Positions 45,264 to 53,647 are shown, numbered from the stretch's first letter. The stretch is 64,000 bases of DNA from an uncultured Armatimonadota bacterium (GCA_903904815.1 CAIVDU010000034.1:1-64000), one strand, 5' to 3'. Notes: generated by a model from the sequence alone, not told the origin. Numbers and translations: made by a program.

Positions 45264-45632
45264 ATGGTTCAACTTCAGGGACTGGGACAAATTGCCCTGA
45301 CCGTGTCGGATGTCGAGGCGTCGACCAAATTCTATCGTGATGTGCTCAGCCTGCCCTTCTTGTTTGCTGCCGGGCCCTCACTCGCGTTTTTCGATCTTGG
45401 CTCCGTTCGCTTGATGTTGACCGCTCCAGAAAACGGTAGCACCCTGCAGAACAGCGTTCTGTATTACCGATGTTCCAACTTGGACGCCGCTTATCAAGCT
45501 CTGGTCGGATCAGCGGAGGTGATTGATGCCCCTCACCTCATCGCCAAGATGCCAGACCATGAACTTTGGATGTTTTTTATCCGCGATCCAGACGGGAACC
45601 TGATAGGACTCATGGAGGAACGGCGAACCTGA
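45264..45632 (+). CDS. VOC-superfamily (glyoxalase/dioxygenase-fold) protein
   Basis: 122 aa. Two beta-alpha-beta-beta-beta modules: GQIALTVSDVEASTKFYRDVLSLPFLF, DLGSVRLMLTAP, then SVLYYRCSNLDAAYQALVG, HELWMFFIRDPDGNLIGLME. The last part (RDPDGN.IGLME) is a classic VOC ending with the metal-ligand Glu. The first conserved position is Gln instead of the usual His, so metal binding may differ. Cytoplasmic; may be a small-molecule lyase, dioxygenase or resistance-type binding protein. The ATG at 45264 is fixed by TATAAT 6 nt upstream; the in-frame ATG at 45219 would place the promoter inside the gene. Confidence 0.87.
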   Translation: MVQLQGLGQIALTVSDVEASTKFYRDVLSLPFLFAAGPSLAFFDLGSVRLMLTAPENGSTLQNSVLYYRCSNLDAAYQALVGSAEVIDAPHLIAKMPDHELWMFFIRDPDGNLIGLMEERRT

Positions 45633-45794
45633 CACTGGCCTTACGGCGGCTAGCTCAAAGGGCCCGACGGCGCATTGTCCAAACATTTGCAGCTTTTTCA
45701 TCCCAGCTACAGTGAATACCCGCGTATTCAATTCAGAATCGGAGGCGGTTGGCAAGACTGACCGAAGAGCAAATGCCCTATGGAACCGGCGATA

Positions 45795-45902
45795 ATGTCT
45801 GACTCAATTTCCTATCCAAAGCTACCGCGCGACTTGATGGCTCTGTGTCAGGTCAGTAGCGTCTGGTTGGTTGCCGCATCGGGATTGGGTGCACGCTTTT
45901 GA
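45795..45902 (+). CDS. Possible 35-aa leader peptide overlapping the next start codon
   Basis: ATG at 45795 to TGA at 45900-45902: MSDSISYPKLPRDLMALCQV at the N-terminus, then a hydrophobic C-terminal half. Its TGA overlaps the TTG start of the following glycosidase (TTGA). That gene has neither Shine-Dalgarno nor a leaderless -10, so translational coupling through this short frame would explain its initiation. The peptide itself has no recognised family. Confidence 0.3.
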   Translation: MSDSISYPKLPRDLMALCQVSSVWLVAASGLGARF

Positions 45903-47587
45903 GCGACAAAAACACTCATTCCCGACGCACGGTACTCAAGACCGCTTCTGCCGCCATCCTTGCTGGCCCGATTAGCTCCGTTGCGACCACCATGGAACCT
46001 CATCCTCCATTCGTCACTCTTCTCCGTGAACCCGATCTTGTGCGGGCGTTCGGTCCGAACGAAGCGGAAATCCCTCTTCAAAAAACCGGAGATGGAACTT
46101 GGTCTGGGGGACACTCTGAGGTGTTGATTCAGGTGGTTAAGGACCATGTGGCTGTCTCGCTGCGTGGCCATGGAGCGAGCCGTATCCAATTGCGTTGGCA
46201 TGGCGACTTACGACCGATTCAGCGCTACCTCGGAGACCATTGGGAGCGATCCTATGCCGATCTCGAATGGCGGGGTGAGGCGCCGAATCGCCCGATGCCG
46301 TGGTATTTCATGGCGTTTGATGGCCACGCGACCCATGGTTACGGGGTCCGAACTGGTCCTGGGGCATTCTGCTTCTGGTTGGCCGACCAAGAGGGAGTCA
46401 GCTTGTGGGCCGACGTGCGTAGCGGCGGAGTGCCCGTAGAGCTTGGCGAGCGAACGCTGCCCGTGGCCGAGGTCGTGTGTCGAAGTGGAAAGCCAGGCGA
46501 AAGTCCGTTTGCCGCGACTCGCGCTTTCTGCCATCAAATGTGTCCCCGTCCTATCCTGCCAGATAAGCCCGTGTACGGCACAAACGACTGGAATTACGCT
46601 TACGGGAACAACAACGCCGAGTTAATCGCTTCCGTAAGCGCCCTCATTTCGGAACTGTCTCCGGACACGGACAATCGACCTTACAGCGTGATCGATGAAG
46701 GCTGGGCGATGGGACCCTACAATGGCCGATTTGGGCATGGACCATGGGTCGGAAATCCACGTTTTGGGGATATGGATGCGTTTGCCCATCGTTTAAAGGG
46801 CCTTGGCGTGCGACCTGGGATATGGTTCAGACCACTCACGCCGCTTCCTGACAGCCCGAGTTCATGGGCGCTTTCACGCGACCCCAACTACCTCGACCCA
46901 ACCGTTCCCGAAGTCAAGCATCACGTAGCCACAGAAATCAGGAAGCTTGACGGATGGGGGTACGAGTTGATCAAGCATGACTTCACAACTTGGGATCTGC
47001 TCGGGCTTTGGGGATTTGAAATGGGCCCCTCTCCGACAAAGGATGGTTGGCGACTCCACGACTCTTCCCGCACCAATGCGGAGGTCCTTACGGACCTCTA
47101 TCGAACGATTCGAGAAGTTGCCGGATCGGTTCGCCTGATCGGCTGCAATACCGTGAGTCACTTGGCCGCCGGAACCCACGAGATTCAACGCACCGGTGAC
47201 GATACGAGCGGGAGAAGTTGGAATCGAAACCGACGGATGGGGGTCAACACCCTTGCATTTCGAGCCGCCCAGCACGGCGCATTCTATAACGTTGATCCCG
47301 ACATCGTTGCCATTACCAGAGCGGTGCCCTGGTCACTTGTAGAGCAGTGGTTGCGCCTGGTTTCGGAAAGCGGAACTGCTTTGTTTGTAGCGGTCGAGCC
47401 CAGTGTCGTAGAACCAAAGCATCGGGAAGCTCTCAAGAAGGCCCTGACGCTCGCAGCCAAAACGCAACCCATCGGTGAGCCCCTCGATTGGATGGAAACG
47501 CTGTGTCCCCGACGGTGGAACCTTCGGGGCAAGCTCGCGGAGTTTCATTGGATGGGCGAGTCTGGCGCTTGGCCGTTCTCGGACTGA
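45899..47587 (+). CDS. Exported clan GH-D (alpha-galactosidase-like) glycosidase
   Basis: 562 aa. The N-terminus SRRTVLKTASAAILAGPISS is a twin-arginine signal. An N-terminal beta domain (about 40-190) is followed by a TIM barrel: NDWNYAYGNNNAELI near 230, SVIDEGWAMGP near 262, LGVRPGIWFRP near 305, and YELIKHDFTTWDLLGLWGFE near 358, with the Lys-x-Asp nucleophile pattern of GH27/36-type enzymes. IQRTGDDTSGRSW near 427 is the probable acid/base segment. Length and order point to clan GH-D; the exact family and sugar are not fixed. TTG start, coupled with a possible leader peptide. A GC-rich bidirectional hairpin separates it from the convergent GH9 gene. Confidence 0.82.
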   Translation: MSDKNTHSRRTVLKTASAAILAGPISSVATTMEPHPPFVTLLREPDLVRAFGPNEAEIPLQKTGDGTWSGGHSEVLIQVVKDHVAVSLRGHGASRIQLRWHGDLRPIQRYLGDHWERSYADLEWRGEAPNRPMPWYFMAFDGHATHGYGVRTGPGAFCFWLADQEGVSLWADVRSGGVPVELGERTLPVAEVVCRSGKPGESPFAATRAFCHQMCPRPILPDKPVYGTNDWNYAYGNNNAELIASVSALISELSPDTDNRPYSVIDEGWAMGPYNGRFGHGPWVGNPRFGDMDAFAHRLKGLGVRPGIWFRPLTPLPDSPSSWALSRDPNYLDPTVPEVKHHVATEIRKLDGWGYELIKHDFTTWDLLGLWGFEMGPSPTKDGWRLHDSSRTNAEVLTDLYRTIREVAGSVRLIGCNTVSHLAAGTHEIQRTGDDTSGRSWNRNRRMGVNTLAFRAAQHGAFYNVDPDIVAITRAVPWSLVEQWLRLVSESGTALFVAVEPSVVEPKHREALKKALTLAAKTQPIGEPLDWMETLCPRRWNLRGKLAEFHWMGESGAWPFSD

Positions 47588-47610
47588 AGCGGAGATTTAA
47601 ATTGAGGCAA

Positions 47611-47635
47611 GGGCCGCTGGTCCGACCAGCGGCCC
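47611..47635. terminator. GC-rich hairpin between convergent genes, probable bidirectional terminator
   Basis: A perfect 11-bp stem (GGGCCGCTGGT with its complement, 3-nt loop CCG) begins 24 nt after the glycosidase stop and ends 6 nt before the stop of the GH9 gene on the other strand. There is no T-tract, so it may act with Rho or protect 3' ends. Confidence 0.6.
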
Positions 47636-47641
47636 GGACGA

Positions 47642-49498
47642 CTACTTCGCGATTCCGGCAAGCAATCGAACGTAGATGGCCTGGTAGTAGATTGCCGGCT
47701 CGCTCAGTTCCCAGCTACTCTCGGGCCATGCTAGGTTGAAGTCGGCGTAAGACTTCGCACGAGGCTGAGATCGGAGCCAGTCGATCGACGGATTTCCTGC
47801 CGCTGCCTTTCCGGACGTGCTCTGGTTAGGGCCACCCACCACGTATCCGGGAGGCGGATTTTCCGAGAACGGAGTTCCTGCCCCATATCGGGCATGGTAG
47901 ATCGCCGAGAGGGAGTGTTCGGCACCAAGCTTGCCCATGTTGGTCAGGTAAACGACCGACAGAGGGTTCACTCCGTGGAATGAGTGCAGCATGTCGTTAG
48001 CGCGCTGACGCAAACGGTGGGCGGTTGCTGGCTCAAGCCCTGCATGTTCGGCAGCGAGTAAAGCCACCACTCCCCAACCTGCCCGAACCGTGTTACTTCC
48101 CCAATGGTAGTTGCTCGACTCCATCCAAGCTCGGTAGAGGTCCGCCTCGACGGGTGGGGCAAAGTGATCGTTCTTGGCACTGTTGGCAAGTTGGTCACGG
48201 ATGCGCTTCACGATAGCGAGGTCTGCGTTCGGATTGTGAGTGTAGTCCACGAGCGACTCCGAGACGCCTGCCTCGTAGGGGCTCCAGATGCCCTCCGATA
48301 ATTGGCGAGACTTACCAACCTTTTGACGAATTGCGTCTTGGTATTTCGAATCGCCGGTCAGGGCAAACAGATGGATAGCCGCATACGCCTCCATTCGATC
48401 CTGCTCGTCCTCGGACCGGTTAGCGATTCCGCTCTTGATCTCACCCGTGTCCGTCTTGTAAGTTCGCGGGTGCGAGTGGAACCAGTCCCAGGCGAGAATT
48501 GCTCGCGATTGAAGCTGGGCAGAGTAACTAGTCCAAGCGCCGAACTTTCCGTACACCCGAGCCGCGTGGGCAAAGTTCGCGCATGTATAAATGGTCGCGC
48601 CAGAATCCTTTGGCCCGTAGTATCGGGGGCGAGTATCGAGGCTCAGCGGATACTTTCCGTTGTAATCGATGTTGCCCATCTTGACCGGCACCGAGCCATC
48701 CGGAAACTGCATCCGAAGAAGCCAATCCAGTTGGTACTTCACTTCATCGAGGATGTCGGGAAGACCGTTTCCGGACTCTGGAATTCCGAAGTTATCCGTG
48801 AACGCGACCGGGTTGTCGGTATAAGCATAAAGCAGCGGATGAATCACGTCACCGTTGAACGGCGGATATTTGTCGGTGTCACCCGCGTCCATCCATCCTC
48901 CGGACATGTCACGCACGCGAGACTCAGAATCCTTTGCCTCTACGGATCGAGTGAACTTGTCCTGGGGAAAAGCGACATCGTCGACCCACGGTCCCTCTGC
49001 ATTCTTGGCCAGAATCGGCGTTCCAATTCTTTGGTAGAAGAACATGCGGGTGGCAGCCCGAAGGACTCCGTCGTACACCCGGGAGCCAATTCGAACGATG
49101 GGCGAACGAACCCGATTGGTCGGGTCGTAAACGTAGTATTCGCCGGGAGTCGTAACCGCTGAGAAATCAAACCACCACCCTCGATCACCGGAGTCTCCGT
49201 GAGTGGCTCCCCCGTTCCAAGGAGTGGCCGATGCGACCAAAACCGTCTTTCCATCCCGAGTTCTGAGTTGAAGTTTGGCTCCCGGTTGGTAGTGATCGAA
49301 AGCGTTGTATCCCTTAATCGGATCCGAGATCACGGCAACCTTGCTCTCCTTTGGAAGGTAACCGAACTGGTCCACACAAATGTGGCTAGTCACGCTGGGC
49401 AAGCCAGGAATCGTCACCCCCGAAATTGGCCGAACGGAATAGGCCGGGAAAGAGGACTGCAAGGTTCCTAGAACGACGGCAACGCTGACCATCAACAT
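47642..49498 (-). CDS. Secreted glycoside hydrolase family 9 (endoglucanase-type)
   Basis: 618 aa. Signal peptide at residues about 1-19. An N-terminal Ig-like domain (cellulase N-terminal type: ICVDQFGYLPKESKVAVI, about 40-130) precedes the (alpha/alpha)6 catalytic domain: DMSGGWMDAGDTDKYPPF near 197 with the base Asp residues, ESGNGLPDILDEVKYQLDWLLRMQ near 240, HGVNPLSVVYLTNMG near 507, and WELSEPAIYYQA near 597 with the acid Glu. All catalytic positions of GH9 are present. Acts outside the cell on beta-glucans such as cellulose. The start is supported by TAGAAC 6 nt upstream, again leaderless-looking. Confidence 0.93.
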   Translation of the reverse strand: MLMVSVAVVLGTLQSSFPAYSVRPISGVTIPGLPSVTSHICVDQFGYLPKESKVAVISDPIKGYNAFDHYQPGAKLQLRTRDGKTVLVASATPWNGGATHGDSGDRGWWFDFSAVTTPGEYYVYDPTNRVRSPIVRIGSRVYDGVLRAATRMFFYQRIGTPILAKNAEGPWVDDVAFPQDKFTRSVEAKDSESRVRDMSGGWMDAGDTDKYPPFNGDVIHPLLYAYTDNPVAFTDNFGIPESGNGLPDILDEVKYQLDWLLRMQFPDGSVPVKMGNIDYNGKYPLSLDTRPRYYGPKDSGATIYTCANFAHAARVYGKFGAWTSYSAQLQSRAILAWDWFHSHPRTYKTDTGEIKSGIANRSEDEQDRMEAYAAIHLFALTGDSKYQDAIRQKVGKSRQLSEGIWSPYEAGVSESLVDYTHNPNADLAIVKRIRDQLANSAKNDHFAPPVEADLYRAWMESSNYHWGSNTVRAGWGVVALLAAEHAGLEPATAHRLRQRANDMLHSFHGVNPLSVVYLTNMGKLGAEHSLSAIYHARYGAGTPFSENPPPGYVVGGPNQSTSGKAAAGNPSIDWLRSQPRAKSYADFNLAWPESSWELSEPAIYYQAIYVRLLAGIAK

Positions 49499-49504
49499 AT
49501 TTAC

Positions 49505-49510
49505 GTTCTA
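49505..49510 (-). promoter_or_regulatory. Putative -10 hexamer (TAGAAC) of a leaderless gene
   Basis: On the minus strand TAGAAC ends 6 nt before the ATG at 49498. Confidence 0.4.
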
Positions 49511-49691
49511 CCCTGAGGAGCAAGAAAGCAACATCTCATTCAAAGGCATCCGATAGGACGAGAAAGTGAGTCTGGCAAAACATGAAAATTCTTAGTCCGC
49601 GACCAGCAGTTAGCCGTCGGACCGAACACGGGACGTCTAAATTCCTTCCCGACTGTGAAACTCCGCAACGTGCAAACTGCCTGCTTTGCCA

Positions 49692-49964
49692 TCAGAAGGA
49701 ATGAGACTTCAGGAGTTCCGCTGCCGCGTCGATCCAGTCCGCATCGCGATTCGAGGCGACTTTGAGCCAAAACTGTCGGCTCGCCGGCCACCAAGTGACC
49801 TCGAGAACCCCTTTGGAACCGTTCAAAGAAAGGTGCCAATGAAGGCTTCCTGGAAACGACTTCAGGCACGTTGGAGGTGAAACGGTAAGTCCGGCCCGAG
49901 AACAAACCTCTCGAAGTGAGTGCTCAGGGGGTTCTTCGCAATATCGTAAATCGTATCGCTTCAG
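49692..49964 (-). CDS. 90-aa unknown protein with a CTG start overlapping the upstream TGA
   Basis: Reading from CTG at 49962-49964 to TGA at 49692 gives 90 residues with a natural-looking N-terminus (MKRYDLRYCEEPPEHSLREV) and an amphipathic, Trp-rich middle (LHWHLSLNGSKGVLEVTWWP), ending WIDAAAELLKSHSF. No ATG, GTG or TTG occurs between the in-frame TGA at 49971-49973 and the conserved-looking body. The CTG shares bases with the TGA stop of the esterase gene (CTGA), the same geometry as ATGA couplings elsewhere here. It has no signal peptide or recognised family. The protein-like composition across the whole frame is the main evidence; start-codon identity is inferred. Confidence 0.6.
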   Translation of the reverse strand: MKRYDLRYCEEPPEHSLREVCSRAGLTVSPPTCLKSFPGSLHWHLSLNGSKGVLEVTWWPASRQFWLKVASNRDADWIDAAAELLKSHSF

Positions 49965-50692
49965 GGTCGCTCACTTCGGACGACAGTTTCCGTGGGCTGC
50001 AAGAGCCAAAACAGCGACTCAGCCAACTCACCTGCCCAACACACGGGATCATGCCCTCCATCGAACTCGGAGAAATAAACACTGTGGCCTGCCGCCTGAA
50101 GGCCCTGCGCCACTCGCCTGCAGGAAAAGTTCTGACTCACCCTTTGGTATAGATTGCTTGGCGCGTGGGTCACGTGCTCTTGGATCTCCTGGTTTCCCAC
50201 ACTGAGCCAGATCCGAGGAGATACATCTCCAGAGGGAGGAAGGTTCATGGATAGCCACTCATGGTTCCACCACGCCGACGGCGATTGGCTCAAGACTCCC
50301 GAGAAAGCATTCGGATACTCCAACGACGCGTACAAGGCGGCAAGACCGCTTAAGCTCAAGCCACAAAGAACGATGTGCTCAAATGGGTGAACATTCCGTT
50401 CGACCCAAGGAACGAGTTCTTCAATGAGAAACTCGGAGAACCTTCGGCTGCAAGTGAAGTCGACGTGTCGGTCAGCGACCTTCCCGTAGGATAGATAGAC
50501 GGCACTCGCCGATGGAAAGCGAAGTTCCTCCTGCAGCCCATCGATCATCGCATTGGCTTTCACACGCTCTAGATACAGTTCCTCGTCCAAAAAGAGAAAG
50601 ATTGTGCGGGGATCCCTGAGCGTGGATCTTTGCACCCAGACCGTTCGGTCCCCCCGAACTGCTTTGCTCGCGATCGAGTCTATTTCCAGCAC
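49961..50692 (-). CDS. Esterase D/Fes-type alpha/beta hydrolase
   Basis: 243 aa. Putative esterase family fold: a strand-rich start with FLFLDEELY, FLIEELVPWVERN near 108, the nucleophile elbow VLCGLSLSGLAALYASLEYP near 128, SQSPSAWW, a late Asp-bearing turn (SVGNQEIQE) and the catalytic His in EFDGGHDPVCW. Family members are enterochelin-esterase- or feruloyl/acetyl-esterase-like. No signal peptide, so cytoplasmic. GTG start fixed by TAGATT 6 nt upstream. Its stop overlaps the CTG of the 90-aa gene, so the two should be co-translated. Confidence 0.85.
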   Translation of the reverse strand: MLEIDSIASKAVRGDRTVWVQRSTLRDPRTIFLFLDEELYLERVKANAMIDGLQEELRFPSASAVYLSYGKVADRHVDFTCSRRFSEFLIEELVPWVERNVHPFEHIVLCGLSLSGLAALYASLEYPNAFSGVLSQSPSAWWNHEWLSMNLPPSGDVSPRIWLSVGNQEIQEHVTHAPSNLYQRVSQNFSCRRVAQGLQAAGHSVYFSEFDGGHDPVCWAGELAESLFWLLQPTETVVRSERP

Positions 50693-50698
50693 GGCTCC

Positions 50699-50704
50699 AA
50701 TCTA
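50699..50704 (-). promoter_or_regulatory. Putative -10 hexamer (TAGATT) of a leaderless gene
   Basis: On the minus strand TAGATT ends 6 nt before the GTG at 50692; there is no Shine-Dalgarno. Confidence 0.5.
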
Positions 50705-50827
50705 CAAGAATCAGGCAGCCTGTGCGATGCTCTATGTGGCGATTTTTGCTCATCGGCTTGAGGCTCCGCTTCGCAATAATGCCATCCAACAGTTTCAACG
50801 GGATGATTGCAGTTCGGCGCGGTTTGC

Positions 50828-51511
50828 TCACGGACCTACTCTAGGAATCGGGCAAGGGCCGGCATCTGGCACCGTTCCCATTACCGGGGGTCTGGGGAAG
50901 TACTGGACAAACTGCTGTACGCCGATCGCATTGGCGGTTCCCGCGATGAGTTCGACAATCGCTAAAGCTTCATCTAGTCCAGCAGAGATTCCAGCACCGG
51001 TAACCCGGTCTCGGTCGATCACGTATCGTGGGTAGCCATCACTTACAACATTGATCTCCGGATACTCCCTCAAGCAGTTCAGGAAGGCCCAATGCGTGGT
51101 CGCCGAGTAGCCGTCGAGAAGGCCAGCTTGGGCCAGCAGAAGCGCGCCCTCACAAACTGAGGTCGTCCAACTGGCCTTATTGCTAATCTGCTTGAGATAG
51201 TCGAGAAACGGCTTACCGGCAGCCGTTTGCATGATCATCGCGAGGGCCTTCGGATCGCCTCCCGGAGTCCAAAGGAGGTCCGCATGGGGAAGCTCAGCAA
51301 ACGTTTTGTGGGGAAACAGAATCGTGCCATCTCGCGTCACGACTTTCTGCACCGTCTCAGCGACATGAAAGAGCTTCACTTCTCTCAACGTCCAGTACTC
51401 ATTGAGAGAGGTGAATATTTCCGTCGGCGCCGCCACATCCATCAGGTCGACTCCCTGATAGAGAGGGATACAGATCACAAACTCAGGCTTGGGTTCGGTG
51501 AGTTGGCTCAT
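50828..51511 (-). CDS. DJ-1/PfpI family protein, isonitrile-hydratase-like
   Basis: 227 aa. DJ-1/PfpI fold: CIPLYQGVDLMDVAAPTEIF near 14, LWTPGGDPKAL near 80, the nucleophile elbow WTTSVCEGALLLAQAGLLDGY near 113 with the reactive Cys in SVCEGA, then ATTHWAF and YVIDRDRVTGAGISAGLDEALAIVE. That arrangement matches the isonitrile hydratase (InhA) subgroup and N-terminal domains of AraC-type regulators, but no DNA-binding domain follows. Cytoplasmic. It is the last gene after tyrosinase and its companion (21-nt gap), so a role in detoxifying or using oxidised aromatics is conceivable, not shown. Confidence 0.88.
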   Translation of the reverse strand: MSQLTEPKPEFVICIPLYQGVDLMDVAAPTEIFTSLNEYWTLREVKLFHVAETVQKVVTRDGTILFPHKTFAELPHADLLWTPGGDPKALAMIMQTAAGKPFLDYLKQISNKASWTTSVCEGALLLAQAGLLDGYSATTHWAFLNCLREYPEINVVSDGYPRYVIDRDRVTGAGISAGLDEALAIVELIAGTANAIGVQQFVQYFPRPPVMGTVPDAGPCPIPRVGP

Positions 51512-51532
51512 GGCTTGCGTCTTTGGGGAAAC

Positions 51533-51958
51533 TCACAGCCGAACAATCACGAATGAAGCGGTGACGCCCGCCTTTCCACCGTTGTGAGGGATCGTTCGGA
51601 TCACCGTGCCGACAATGGTCGGAACCTGATCCACTGCTTCCGACCATTGCGGGACCACGTACCCCTTGTATTGATAGACCCACTTGTCCGTGCTCGTGCC
51701 TTCTCGTCCGGTTCCGGTGATGATCAGGATCTCGGGACTCACTCCAGCACTCGGGACAATCTCTCCGTACAGATCCATTCCAGCCCCGCCACCGAAGTCC
51801 AGCACGGCCTTAAAGAGGGTGGGGCTGGTGACGTTGATCGTAAGTTTGCCTTCGCCGAAAATCAGGGCCAGCGCCTTTTGCGGGTCGTTTCCGGCCTCTT
51901 CCGGGTTATTGATGAAGCTCCGGTAAGTCCAATCGCCGTTCAAATAATGTGTTCTCAT
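51533..51958 (-). CDS. 141-aa beta-rich protein next to tyrosinase
   Basis: The ATG at 51958 has GGAGAA upstream. The protein is all-beta in pattern: MRTHYLNGDWTYRSFINNP at the start, GEGKLTINVTSPTLFKAVLDFG, then EILIITGTGREGTSTDKWVY, YQYKGYVVPQWSEAVDQVP and a conserved-looking IVGTVIRTIPHNGG. I recall similar short 'YLNGDWTYRSF' proteins in cyanobacteria and actinobacteria, uncharacterised; this is from memory. There is no signal peptide or cysteine, so it is unlikely to be a MelC1-like copper caddie. Only 34 nt separate it from tyrosinase. A partner or oligomer-forming protein for the tyrosinase is an inference from position alone. Confidence 0.7.
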   Translation of the reverse strand: MRTHYLNGDWTYRSFINNPEEAGNDPQKALALIFGEGKLTINVTSPTLFKAVLDFGGGAGMDLYGEIVPSAGVSPEILIITGTGREGTSTDKWVYQYKGYVVPQWSEAVDQVPTIVGTVIRTIPHNGGKAGVTASFVIVRL

Positions 51959-51992
51959 TGTGTTCTCCAATCTGGTTTTGTTTTTCTAGCTG

Positions 51993-53522
51993 CTATTCCG
52001 TGCTCATGAGCAGGTGGACCTCAATCGTCGGGTTCCCCATGAGCTTGTTGGGGAAACGGTCACCCACAAAGCTCTTGTTAACCGGCTCCACCCAAACACT
52101 TAATCTGCCCCCGGCGACTGACTCAAGCGGGAGCTCAAAGTCGAATCGCACAATCGCGTTTTCGACACAAGTCGCACATTGCTCCACCTCCACGGGTTGA
52201 AAGAACCCCTTGGAAGCAATGACCTTTCCATCCTTGAGCAAATGGACGCTGAAGCTTCCGGGGATCTTGAGCCGGTTTACTCCTTGCACGGACACGTTGA
52301 CCCGAGTCGTGTCCACAAGCAACTTTTCCGACGCGAAAGCCGAAATCTGGGTCTTGGGCAAAGTGTCAGACGCCGCGAAAGTGGGGGAAATCTCATATCC
52401 CACGTGAAGCGAGTTGACCGAATCGATGATGTTGGTGGTCTTGAGATGTAGCGGGGCGCCAGAGAACGGGTTCAGGGCTTCCAGAGAGGAATCGGTAAAA
52501 ATTTGATAGCTGAGCGGATCCGTTTCCTTGTTGATCGTGCTAATCAGCCCATTTAAATCGGTTGCGCCGACTTTCGACTGCCACAGCCAAAAGAGCCTGT
52601 CCCAGTTGCAGTGGAAGAACCAGAACACGGGATCGAATGCCGCGACACCCTGGTCCTGCATCGTGGGTCCAATAGAGTTGTGCCCGGAATCGTGAGCGGC
52701 GATGATCGTATTGTAAGCAGCCCCCGCGAAAAACCCATTGAAGTCTTCCCAGTCGGTCTTCGTCAGGGCTCTATTGATGTCGGCAGTCACACCGTAATTG
52801 AGAAGGTTCTGTTGAATCGTTGCATAGTCGAACCTTTGGGTGACGTAACCTTGCGGATAGTCTGGAGAGACGGCTTCGGGAAGGGTGTAGCTCGCGAAAG
52901 GCGGGCTCTTAAGAACCTCGGGAAACGGTGTCGTGATGTCCCAATAGGGCAGTGTCAATTGTTCACAGCCGGGAACAGAGCGGAGCGCGTTTTCGAAGCT
53001 AAGCATATACGCACGGTGCCAAGGGTTGTATCCCGGTACGTGGTGCATACAGTAGGTGTTGGGGGCGGGATACCAGTGGTAACCCGCTTGCACGAAATAG
53101 CTGTCGGGATCGGTAGAGCTCTTCGCCATGATGGCGGTAAAAGCCGTCTTTAGGAGGTCCAGTTCAGGAGGCGTAAGCGTGGTGATGTCCTTACGTATCC
53201 GAGTTTCGGGGCGCGAACGCTGGGTGGCCAGATTCGTTGTCAGAAGAGCTCTCGAAGGTTGGCCCTTTGGATAACCGTTGTTCATCCAAGTCAAAAACGT
53301 GGCCACACTCGTCGGCGGCCATGGCGCACCCGGAGGCATGTTTCCCGCCGCGACCTGCTGATAGATGTCGCCCGCGTGGTTTTTCACGTCGTTGTAGTTC
53401 GCTAAGTCGATGCCCTGTGCCCTCATGTGGCTGACATCCATCGTGTTGAACATGTTGCGAATGGTCGCGTACCATGTCGGATTTGTGGTGGTCGAAGTGG
53501 TTGAGGGTGAATCTAATGCCAT
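51993..53522 (-). CDS. Tyrosinase-family type-3 copper oxidase
   Basis: 509 aa. Oxidises phenols to o-quinones with a binuclear copper centre. Residues 1-130 are an N-terminal helical extension not seen in short bacterial tyrosinases. Copper site A: His149 in GYHW, a Cys-Met-His run at 158-160 (CMHHVPG) and His169 in PWHR; the Cys-x-His pattern is the thioether arrangement of fungal tyrosinases and haemocyanins. Copper site B: His277 and His281 in HDSGH, and His304 in FFHCNWDR. A C-terminal beta domain (about 390-509) would cap the active site. No signal peptide. AAAGGA precedes the ATG. It follows the multicopper oxidase gene after 125 nt, so the two form a copper oxidase locus. Confidence 0.93.
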   Translation of the reverse strand: MALDSPSTTSTTTNPTWYATIRNMFNTMDVSHMRAQGIDLANYNDVKNHAGDIYQQVAAGNMPPGAPWPPTSVATFLTWMNNGYPKGQPSRALLTTNLATQRSRPETRIRKDITTLTPPELDLLKTAFTAIMAKSSTDPDSYFVQAGYHWYPAPNTYCMHHVPGYNPWHRAYMLSFENALRSVPGCEQLTLPYWDITTPFPEVLKSPPFASYTLPEAVSPDYPQGYVTQRFDYATIQQNLLNYGVTADINRALTKTDWEDFNGFFAGAAYNTIIAAHDSGHNSIGPTMQDQGVAAFDPVFWFFHCNWDRLFWLWQSKVGATDLNGLISTINKETDPLSYQIFTDSSLEALNPFSGAPLHLKTTNIIDSVNSLHVGYEISPTFAASDTLPKTQISAFASEKLLVDTTRVNVSVQGVNRLKIPGSFSVHLLKDGKVIASKGFFQPVEVEQCATCVENAIVRFDFELPLESVAGGRLSVWVEPVNKSFVGDRFPNKLMGNPTIEVHLLMSTE

Positions 53523-53647
53523 GGCGCCTATCCTTTCGATCTGAAATGCTTACTTCGTTGTCTTAAGTCAAAGGGAGTCTTGCCACCGAGAGCTAGTGCG
53601 CCGTAGGGTCTTAATCTGGTCGGGCCGCCTCGGTGGCGTTGGTTGAG

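Noticed and set aside
48302-49162. 286-aa frame antisense to the GH9 gene
   Set aside because: Overlaps the GH9 catalytic domain entirely; Arg/Val-rich shadow frame.
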